The position numbers and the translations under genes are program-made. From Clostridium sp. CAG:510 (GTDB lineage: Bacteria; Bacillota; Clostridia; Lachnospirales; Lachnospiraceae), in the NCBI GenBank assembly GCA_000434615.1, contig FR880815.1, positions 9,990 through 30,814 on the forward strand: DNA of 20,825 nucleotides, read 5' to 3'. How positions within the stretch are numbered: position 1 is the first letter of the stretch; each line of letters starts with the position of its first letter. The notes below the pieces were generated by a model. That model was given only the letters and a program-made list of their open reading frames with translations, searched no databases and was not told where the DNA came from. Shown in pieces: positions 14,803 to 20,825 of this stretch.

Positions 14803-14828
14803 ATAACAGGTTACCCTGCCAAGAAAAA

Positions 14829-14857
14829 ATTCTATCATAAGTCATTTCAAAATGCAA
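14829..14857 (-). promoter_or_regulatory. Promoter of the tRNA-Tyr/tRNA-Leu operon
   Basis: Minus-strand TTGCAT (14852-14857), a 17-base spacer and TAGAAT (14829-14834) preceded by TGA (extended -10). The predicted start near 14822 is 20 bases before the tRNA-Tyr 5' end. Confidence 0.65.
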
Positions 14858-14916
14858 GAAAATTTATTTGTCTTTTTCATCTTTCTTCATTTCAAATATT
14901 TCAGTTTTCACATGCT

Positions 14917-17046
14917 TTACAGATTATTCTCTTCGTCCTCTTCATAAGCGACGTTACGCAGCACCATGGCGGAGAATTTGGGCAGAGTAACCGTGATTTT
15001 ACCGGAAATTACGGGAATTTCTATTTTTTCCACAGAATAACCGCTCTCGTCCGTGTACATAAGACGGGTGAGCATGGCTTCCTTGGCCACGCCTGCCAGC
15101 CAGACGCGCACTGTCTTTTCAATCTGATGCTCATTGTTGTTGATAAGGACAATGGTGTGCTTCTTGTTGTTGAAGCGGGCATAGGCAAGATAATTGTAGT
15201 CCCTGTCAAGGCTCTTGATGGAACCGGCGCGTAACTCCTCGCATTCCTTATGCATACGAATGATTTCCTTGTGGAAATTCAAAAGCTCCCGGTCCTCCCT
15301 TCCCCAGGGGTAGGTTCGTCGGTTGTCGGGATCGGTAAATCCGCAGACACCCGCTTCATCGCCATAGTAGAGCGTAGGGGCACCGGGCCAGGTCATCTGA
15401 ATAACAACGGCCTCCCGGAATACTGCCGGATTGTTGCCCTGATTTGCCGCTTCCGGACCAAGAGTATTGGTACGGCCCACCTTATGGCTGGTTCTCGTCA
15501 TGAAACGGGAATGGTCATGATTGGAAAGCTGGTTCATGGCTACCATCTGACTGGGCATGGAAAAACTGGAACCGTGGTGACGCATGGCGCCCCAGAAGCT
15601 GTCCGCATCTCCCAGTAAATCCAGGCGGAAGTCGTCACTGTGTTTTTCCATGCCTGTTAAAAACCAGGTTACGGGTTCCATAAAAGCATCATAGTTCATA
15701 ACGGAGTCCCACTGGTCGCCGCCGAGCCAGGGTCTGGTATCACCGTAATGCTCTGCTAAAATCAGTGCATCAGGGTTTGCCTGTTTTACAGTTCTGCGGA
15801 ATTCCTGCCAGAAATGATGGTTGAACTCCGGTGAAAATCCAAGGTCAGCTGCCACATCCAGACGCCAGCCGTCCACATTGTAAGGCGGTGAAACCCATTT
15901 GGCAGCAATATGCATTACATAATCAAACAACTCCCTGGAGCCTTCATAATTCAGCTTCGGAAGGGTGTCATGACCCCACCAGCCGTCATAGGTGGGATTG
16001 TAGGGCCAGCGGTTGTTGTCATGGAACAGGAAATAATTGCGGTAAGGGCTGTCTGCTGAAATGTAAGCGCCCTTTTCGTAACCTTCCGCATTCTCATAAA
16101 TGCGTTCTCTGTCCATCCATTTATTAAAGGAACCGCAGTGATTGAACACGCCGTCCAGAATAACCTTCATGCCGCGCTTGTGCGCTTCTTCCACCACCTT
16201 GGCAAACAGCTCGTTGGAAGCCTCCAGATTTGCCTTGTTGGTAACACGATTGATGTACTTGGATGCCATGCGGTTCTCGTTCTGCCAGTCCTGCAGAAGC
16301 TCGCCCCGGTCGTCCACAATCTTACCGATATGGGGATCAATGTAATCGTAGTCCTGAATATCGTACTTATGATTGGAAGGGGAAACAAATAACGGATTAA
16401 AATAAATAACCTCGATACCCAGATCCTGCAGATAATCCATCTTGTCCATAACGCCCTGCAGGTCGCCGCCGTAAAAATATCTGACGTCCATTGTCGCCGG
16501 ATAGCGGTTCCAGTCATCCACATGCTGCACCTTTTGGTTGATATACTGGTACTCGTTGTTCTGGATATCATTGGTGGGGTCGCCGTTGCAGAAACGATCC
16601 ACATAAATCTGGTACATTACCGCACCCTTCGCCCACTGCGGCGTCTTGAAGCCGGGTATGATAATGAAGTTATAATAGTCGTTGCGGTCCTGGTGCAGAC
16701 CGCTTCTGGCATCATAATAACCCACAATCCTGCCGACATTGATCTCAAAGCAGTAGGACAGTTCTTCGTTTTCAAGCTGTACTTCAATGCTGTAAAAATC
16801 GAAACACTCATCCGTCCTTTCCCTGGTCATGAGAAGTCTTTCACTTCCACAGATAAAAAAAACACGGTCAATATTATTTTTTGCCGTGCGGAAACGGATG
16901 GTTACCAAATCGTAAGGGCTTGGCTCCGCGGGAGTCACATAGTCCTCAGTGGTATCGCTGAACAACGCTTTTTTGTTCAGTACCGGCCGCATGGCTGTAA
17001 TATACAACTGATTTTGTTCTTTACTACCGAATTGATTAAAGTCCAT
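14917..17046 (-). CDS. GH13 alpha-glucosidase/neopullulanase-like enzyme with N-terminal CBM34 (709 aa)
   Basis: Hydrolyses alpha-1,4 (and perhaps alpha-1,6) links in maltodextrins, cyclodextrins or pullulan fragments. A beta-sandwich N-domain of the CBM34 type fills about 1-130. The GH13 barrel starts at GAVMYQIYVDRFCNGD (141-156), a neopullulanase/cyclomaltodextrinase hallmark. The four conserved regions are DGVFNH (298-303), GWRLDVA (393-399, nucleophile D397), AEHYGD (acid/base E432) and SNHDHSRF (transition-state D511). A beta C-domain follows. No signal peptide, so it works inside the cell on imported oligosaccharides. AGAGG lies seven bases before the ATG. No transporter or regulator gene is adjacent, unlike a full maltodextrin operon. 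Exact subfamily not decided. Confidence 0.92.
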   Translation of the reverse strand: MDFNQFGSKEQNQLYITAMRPVLNKKALFSDTTEDYVTPAEPSPYDLVTIRFRTAKNNIDRVFFICGSERLLMTRERTDECFDFYSIEVQLENEELSYCFEINVGRIVGYYDARSGLHQDRNDYYNFIIIPGFKTPQWAKGAVMYQIYVDRFCNGDPTNDIQNNEYQYINQKVQHVDDWNRYPATMDVRYFYGGDLQGVMDKMDYLQDLGIEVIYFNPLFVSPSNHKYDIQDYDYIDPHIGKIVDDRGELLQDWQNENRMASKYINRVTNKANLEASNELFAKVVEEAHKRGMKVILDGVFNHCGSFNKWMDRERIYENAEGYEKGAYISADSPYRNYFLFHDNNRWPYNPTYDGWWGHDTLPKLNYEGSRELFDYVMHIAAKWVSPPYNVDGWRLDVAADLGFSPEFNHHFWQEFRRTVKQANPDALILAEHYGDTRPWLGGDQWDSVMNYDAFMEPVTWFLTGMEKHSDDFRLDLLGDADSFWGAMRHHGSSFSMPSQMVAMNQLSNHDHSRFMTRTSHKVGRTNTLGPEAANQGNNPAVFREAVVIQMTWPGAPTLYYGDEAGVCGFTDPDNRRTYPWGREDRELLNFHKEIIRMHKECEELRAGSIKSLDRDYNYLAYARFNNKKHTIVLINNNEHQIEKTVRVWLAGVAKEAMLTRLMYTDESGYSVEKIEIPVISGKITVTLPKFSAMVLRNVAYEEDEENNL

Positions 17047-17081
17047 AAGAAAACCTCTGTCTGATTATAACGTCTTTTTTT

Positions 17082-17110
17082 ATTTTATATGATTCCGTAT
17101 ATGTATGCAA
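17082..17110 (-). promoter_or_regulatory. Probable promoter of the GH13 gene
   Basis: Minus-strand TTGCAT (17105-17110), a 17-base spacer and TAAAAT (17082-17087), giving a leader of about 30 bases with AGAGG inside. A TATAAT at 17064-17069 is closer to the gene, but would start the transcript within the ribosome binding site, so it is less likely. Confidence 0.45.
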
Positions 17111-17148
17111 GGAAAAAATGAAAAATACCTTGTTTACAAAAGGGCAGT

Positions 17149-17179
17149 AAAAAAGACAGCTTGGGGAGCTGCCTTTTTT
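17149..17179 (-). terminator. Rho-independent terminator after ftsH
   Basis: CAGCT/AGCTG with a 5-base loop, extended through one mismatch by G-C and six A-T pairs, with T-runs on both sides, so it may act in both directions. It lies about 140 bases after the ftsH stop and just upstream of the GH13 promoter. The stretch 17180-17319 holds no gene I can support. Confidence 0.8.
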
Positions 17180-17319
17180 AGAGAAGGTATTTCTTTCTTA
17201 TGGGGTATAGCAAAAAACTATATAATGTATTGGGGGGGTTACAAGTAGTATAATAGCATAGCCCCTATTTGTCGTCCATTCCCAAAATTCACAAATATTA
17301 CAAATCTCTTTGCTCATTT

Positions 17320-19158
17320 TTAGTAATTTTGCACAACATCCAATTGTGCACTCTGCTTAAATAAAGCGTCAAATTCCTGTCCGCTGATTTTTTCTTTCTC
17401 CAAAAGAAGCTTGGCTGCTTTATGCAGAATGTCTTCGTGGCTCATGATAATGGCTTTTGCCCTGGCATAGCAGTCGTCCACAATCGCCTTTACTTCGCTG
17501 TCAATTTCACCGGCAACTTTTTCACTGTAAGCGCGTGTATGCGCCAGATCCCTGCCAATGAATACCTCATCGTCATCTTCGTCATAGCTGATAACGCCGA
17601 TATTTTCGGACATACCAAAGCTGGTAACCATCTTTCTTGCCACCTTGGTAGCCTTTTTAATATCACTGGCTGCGCCTGTGGTAATGTCGTCAAAAATAAT
17701 TTCTTCCGCAATACGTCCACCCAGGGAAACCATGATGTTGTGAAGCATCTTGCCCTTGGTCATGAACATTTCGTCCTTATCCGGCAGCGGCATGGTGTAA
17801 CCGGCTGCCCCTACGCCGGTAGGAATAATGGAAACGGAGTAAACCGGCCCCACATCGGGAAGCTCGTGGAACAAAATTGCATGACCCGCTTCGTGATAAG
17901 CGGTAATCTTTTTCTCCTTGTCGGAAATAATACGGCTCTTCTTTTCGGTACCGATACCCACCTTAACAAATGCTTTGCGGATATCCTCCTGCTTTACGAA
18001 GAGTCTGCCGTCTTTTGCGGCATAAATGGATGCTTCATTCAGAAGGTTTTCCAGATCCGCGCCGGTAAAGCCCGCCGTTGTCTGGGCAATCTGTCCCAAA
18101 TCAATGTCATCGCTTAACGGCTTGTTCTTGGCGTGAACCTTTAAGATTTCTTCTCTGCCGCCCACATCCGGTCTGCCAACGGCAATCTTTCTGTCAAAAC
18201 GTCCGGGACGTAAGATAGCGGGGTCCAGAATATCCACACGGTTGGTCGCTGCCACCACAATAATACCTTCATTGACACCGAAGCCGTCCATTTCCACCAG
18301 AAGCTGGTTCAATGTCTGCTCTCTTTCATCGTGTCCACCGCCCATACCGGTACCACGGCGTCTTGCCACGGCATCAATTTCATCGATAAATACGATACAG
18401 GGAGCATGTCTTTTTGCTTCCAGGAACAAATCCCTTACACGGGAAGCGCCGACACCGACGAACATTTCCACGAAATCCGAACCGGAAATACTGAAAAACG
18501 GTACATTTGCTTCGCCTGCAATTGCCTTTGCCAGTAAGGTTTTACCAGTTCCGGGAGGTCCCTCCAGCAATACGCCCTTCGGGATACGGGCGCCCACCTT
18601 GGTATATTTTGCGGGTTCTCTTAAGAAATCTATGATTTCCTCTAATTCTTCTTTTTCTTCACGCAGACCTGCCACATCTTTTAAGGTGACTTTGTCATCG
18701 CCCACATTGGCAAGCTTGGCGCGGCTTTTTCCGAAATTCATCATTCTTGCACTGCTGCCGCCGCCCGCATTCTGGGCATTCATCATGATAAAAAAGAAAG
18801 CTGCCGCCACCACGATAATCAAGGTCGGCAGAATGGAGGTCAGAAATATACTTTCTCTCTGTATATCCAGAACCCTCGGTTCTATACCGTTGTCCCTTAC
18901 AAGCTTTTCCAATTCGGAAATATCAGTTGCATACAGGGTCTTTTCCTGACCACTCGCAAATGTGACATCCAAATAGCCGGTCGGTCCCTGGGCGTTTGGA
19001 TGAATGACAACTTCCTCGATGTCACCGTCCTCTAAATCCTGAACCAGCTCCGCTCTGGTATATTCCACATTGTTTTTCTTCCAGGCATTGATAAGCACAA
19101 TACCTAAAAGCAGCAGAACAATCACTACAAAATATTGACTAAATCCTTTTTGTTTCAA
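17320..19158 (-). CDS. ftsH: ATP-dependent zinc metalloprotease FtsH (612 aa)
   Basis: Membrane-anchored hexameric AAA+ protease that degrades damaged membrane proteins and short-lived regulators. Order: first membrane helix about 8-25, extracytoplasmic domain 26-103, second helix about 104-127, AAA domain with Walker A GPPGTGKT (200-207), Walker B VFIDEID (256-262) and second region of homology ending RPGRFDR (317-323), then the peptidase domain with HEAGH (422-426). The third zinc ligand is in the later FDDITTG stretch. The start is TTG at 19158, fixed by GGAGGAGG eight bases upstream; no ATG fits. It lies 30 bases after hpt in the tilS-hpt-ftsH order usual in Firmicutes. A strong terminator follows. 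Confidence 0.97.
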   Translation of the reverse strand: MKQKGFSQYFVVIVLLLLGIVLINAWKKNNVEYTRAELVQDLEDGDIEEVVIHPNAQGPTGYLDVTFASGQEKTLYATDISELEKLVRDNGIEPRVLDIQRESIFLTSILPTLIIVVAAAFFFIMMNAQNAGGGSSARMMNFGKSRAKLANVGDDKVTLKDVAGLREEKEELEEIIDFLREPAKYTKVGARIPKGVLLEGPPGTGKTLLAKAIAGEANVPFFSISGSDFVEMFVGVGASRVRDLFLEAKRHAPCIVFIDEIDAVARRRGTGMGGGHDEREQTLNQLLVEMDGFGVNEGIIVVAATNRVDILDPAILRPGRFDRKIAVGRPDVGGREEILKVHAKNKPLSDDIDLGQIAQTTAGFTGADLENLLNEASIYAAKDGRLFVKQEDIRKAFVKVGIGTEKKSRIISDKEKKITAYHEAGHAILFHELPDVGPVYSVSIIPTGVGAAGYTMPLPDKDEMFMTKGKMLHNIMVSLGGRIAEEIIFDDITTGAASDIKKATKVARKMVTSFGMSENIGVISYDEDDDEVFIGRDLAHTRAYSEKVAGEIDSEVKAIVDDCYARAKAIIMSHEDILHKAAKLLLEKEKISGQEFDALFKQSAQLDVVQNY

Positions 19159-19188
19159 TGGTAATTCCTCCTCCGTACTAATCGGCTG

Positions 19189-19716
19189 TTAATCATCAAA
19201 TTCTACCACGCCGATATACGGTAAATTGCGATAATGCTGATCGTAGTCAAGGCCGTAGCCTACCACGAACTTGTCAGGAATCTGAAATCCTGTGTAATCC
19301 ACGTTTACTTCTACAACACGTCTTTCCGGTTTATCCAGAAGGGTGCACAGATGCAGGCTTTTCGGACCTCTGTCTCTTAACATTTCCATGAGATAGCTTA
19401 ATGTTCTGCCGGAGTCCACGATGTCCTCCACCACCAGTACATCCTTATCCTTGATGGGCTCATCCAGATCCTTTACGATTTTTACCACACCGCTTGACTT
19501 GGTAGCGCTGCCGTAGCTGGAAACGGACATAAAGTCAAGGGAAACCGGCATATTCAGATGCTTTGCCAGCTCGCACATAAAGAATGCGCCGCCTTTTAAT
19601 ACGCATACTAAATGCAGGCTTTTTCCTGCGTAGGCACGATTGATTTCATCTGCCATCTCACTGATTCTTTTTTCTACATCTTCTTTGGTAACCAAAACTT
19701 CAATATGTTCCGACAT
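19189..19716 (-). CDS. hpt: Hypoxanthine phosphoribosyltransferase (175 aa)
   Basis: Purine salvage enzyme: hypoxanthine or guanine plus PRPP gives IMP or GMP. The PRPP-binding motif VLVVEDIVDSGRTL is at 93-106 and the KGG loop at 41-43; length is normal. The ATG at 19716 has AGGAGG eight bases before it; a TTG codon directly upstream is less likely. The first 17 bases of the gene and its ribosome binding site lie inside the end of tilS, so translation is probably coupled. In relatives Hpt and TilS act with FtsH regulation; here only the gene order is seen. Confidence 0.96.
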   Translation of the reverse strand: MSEHIEVLVTKEDVEKRISEMADEINRAYAGKSLHLVCVLKGGAFFMCELAKHLNMPVSLDFMSVSSYGSATKSSGVVKIVKDLDEPIKDKDVLVVEDIVDSGRTLSYLMEMLRDRGPKSLHLCTLLDKPERRVVEVNVDYTGFQIPDKFVVGYGLDYDQHYRNLPYIGVVEFDD

Positions 19717-20825
19717 CAATCTGTCCTCCTCTTAATTGTACCTGTAAAATATATTTTGTATTCTCATTAATTTTATAAAAACTGCTGATGCGGTAGCCCG
19801 GCACCCAGAGAACGTGATTTTCTTCGCATAAAAGCGGCATTTCCTCCCTGATGGCACGCGGTATTTTTTCGTTTACCATGTAGTCCTGTATGCTTTTGCG
19901 GTAAAACCTGTCATCTATGGTGAGAAAATCCCCTTTTTGACGGGTTCGCAGTACCAGCGATTTTTCTATTTTATCATAATCAAACCATTTCGTATACCGA
20001 TTTTGCGGAATATTTATGCTTTTTTCACAATTTATTATGCTGAAAATCACGGAATTTCCGTCAGGCAGAAAAACCTCTTTCTCCCCTTCGCCGGGTTTGG
20101 GTAGATCCACGGGAACAGAAGTACCCGGCTGCATGCCGGCATATGTCTGTATGCCGGTATTTTTACCGTTGCGGATAACCACGGAGTCATATTCTCTGCC
20201 GGCAATTAACCCATACGGCAGGGAAATTTCCCGGTTTACCGGTCTTTGAAAAAGGGAAAGCAGGTAGTCAACATGCACCGCTCCCATGTCTTTCCGGTGC
20301 GGCGTAAGCTGCTCCAGCGCGTAGAGCAACATGTTTTTCTGCAAAAAGGAATGATAGCGGGAAAATTTTTCACAGTCAAAACAGATATGTTTTTCTTCCG
20401 CAGCGCCATTCTCCCTTGCACAGTCCTGCCATGCCTTTTTCATTTCCTGCCCCGCAAAGTCGTTCATTTCCAGCAGCAAATCGGCTGTGCGGCAGATGTT
20501 ACCCACCGCTCCGGGCGCTATCTGCTCTTCCGCATAGGGCAGAATATTATGGCGGATGCGGTTTCTGCAGTAATCGTCCTCCCCGTTGGTGGCATCCTCG
20601 CACCATCCGACCTGCAGTTCTTTGAGATATGCCTCGATTTCCGTGCGGCTGACATCAAGCAGCGGCCGGATGACCTCTATGCCGTCCTTGTCTTCGCGGG
20701 TAGGGCGAATGCCTTCCAGTCCCACCGGACCGGTGCCACGGAACAGGTGAAACAGCACGGTTTCCGCCCGATCGTTTTTGTGGTGCGCAACGGCGATTTT
20801 TAGGTGGCCGCCGACATTCCTGCTC
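19700..20825 (-). CDS. tilS: tRNA(Ile)-lysidine synthase, 5' end outside the window
   Basis: Makes lysidine at C34 of tRNA-Ile(CAU) with ATP and lysine, so that it reads AUA. The frame runs off the right edge. The visible start includes VAHHKNDRAETVLFHLFRGT, the family's conserved A-H-H-x2-D-x-A-E-T block, which shows the GTG at 20758 is internal. Also seen: CxxRNRIRHNILP (about residues 62-74 from that GTG) and the C-terminal TilS domain with KGD and the KSIQDYMVNEKIPR stretch. The ATP-binding SGGxDS loop must lie beyond the window. It ends 17 bases into hpt and heads the tilS-hpt-ftsH block. Confidence 0.95.
   Translation of the reverse strand, partial: SRNVGGHLKIAVAHHKNDRAETVLFHLFRGTGPVGLEGIRPTREDKDGIEVIRPLLDVSRTEIEAYLKELQVGWCEDATNGEDDYCRNRIRHNILPYAEEQIAPGAVGNICRTADLLLEMNDFAGQEMKKAWQDCARENGAAEEKHICFDCEKFSRYHSFLQKNMLLYALEQLTPHRKDMGAVHVDYLLSLFQRPVNREISLPYGLIAGREYDSVVIRNGKNTGIQTYAGMQPGTSVPVDLPKPGEGEKEVFLPDGNSVIFSIINCEKSINIPQNRYTKWFDYDKIEKSLVLRTRQKGDFLTIDDRFYRKSIQDYMVNEKIPRAIREEMPLLCEENHVLWVPGYRISSFYKINENTKYILQVQLRGGQIDVGTY

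Noticed and set aside
14524..14838. 104-codon minus-strand frame running through the tRNA genes
   Set aside because: It reads through two well-formed tRNAs and their terminator and is not a protein gene.
16522..17064. 180-codon plus-strand frame opposite the GH13 gene
   Set aside because: It is antisense to conserved GH13 and CBM34 codons and resembles no family.
18242..18949. 235-codon plus-strand frame opposite ftsH
   Set aside because: It is the complement of the highly conserved AAA domain codons; no ribosome binding site or recognisable motif.

Overview
The window looks like chromosomal DNA from a low-to-mid GC Bacillota of the Clostridia, most likely a Lachnospiraceae-type gut anaerobe. 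The grounds are AGGAGG-type ribosome binding sites, sigma-A promoters (TTGACA/TATAAT-like hexamers 17 bases apart), the tilS-hpt-ftsH block typical of Firmicutes, and proteins resembling clostridial families. The taxon is inferred from gene order and style, not from a search.

Layout. (1) 1-3452, + strand: 3' part of an iron-containing alcohol dehydrogenase, a class-3-like aldehyde dehydrogenase, and a DegV/FakB-type fatty-acid-binding protein. (2) 3456-4745, - strand: an orphan AAA ATPase with DUF4143. Upstream of its promoter, in a gene-free stretch (4746-5121), lies a 33-bp tandem repeat array and two hairpins. (3) 5122-6755, - strand: an 83-residue protein that looks like a free-standing C-terminal piece of fatty acid kinase FakA, a gamma carbonic anhydrase, and a YgjP/DUF45 metallopeptidase. 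(4) 6836-9530: two MATE transporters facing each other, with 3' ends overlapping by 62 bp. (5) 9669-12679, + strand: an HSL-type esterase and a chemoreceptor carrying a C-terminal YcgR-like PilZ (c-di-GMP) module. (6) 12685-14575, - strand: an AT-rich block with an SMC/OLD-like AAA ATPase, an 85-residue partner gene, and a DUF1848 remnant. It lies just downstream of tRNA-Tyr and tRNA-Leu. (7) 14634-17046, - strand: the tRNA pair, then a CBM34-GH13 neopullulanase-like enzyme. (8) 17320-20825, - strand: ftsH, hpt and the 3' part of tilS.

How the genes work together. Most of the window is ordinary chromosome: aldehyde/alcohol redox, lipid-acyl handling, drug export, intracellular maltodextrin breakdown, tRNA modification, purine salvage and membrane protein quality control. 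The accessory signals are the AT-rich ATPase pair beside the tRNAs (a candidate defence-like module), the chemoreceptor-PilZ fusion, the orphan FakA fragment near a FakB-like gene, and the 33-bp repeats upstream of the orphan ATPase. No insertion sequence, CRISPR array, rRNA or replication origin was seen.
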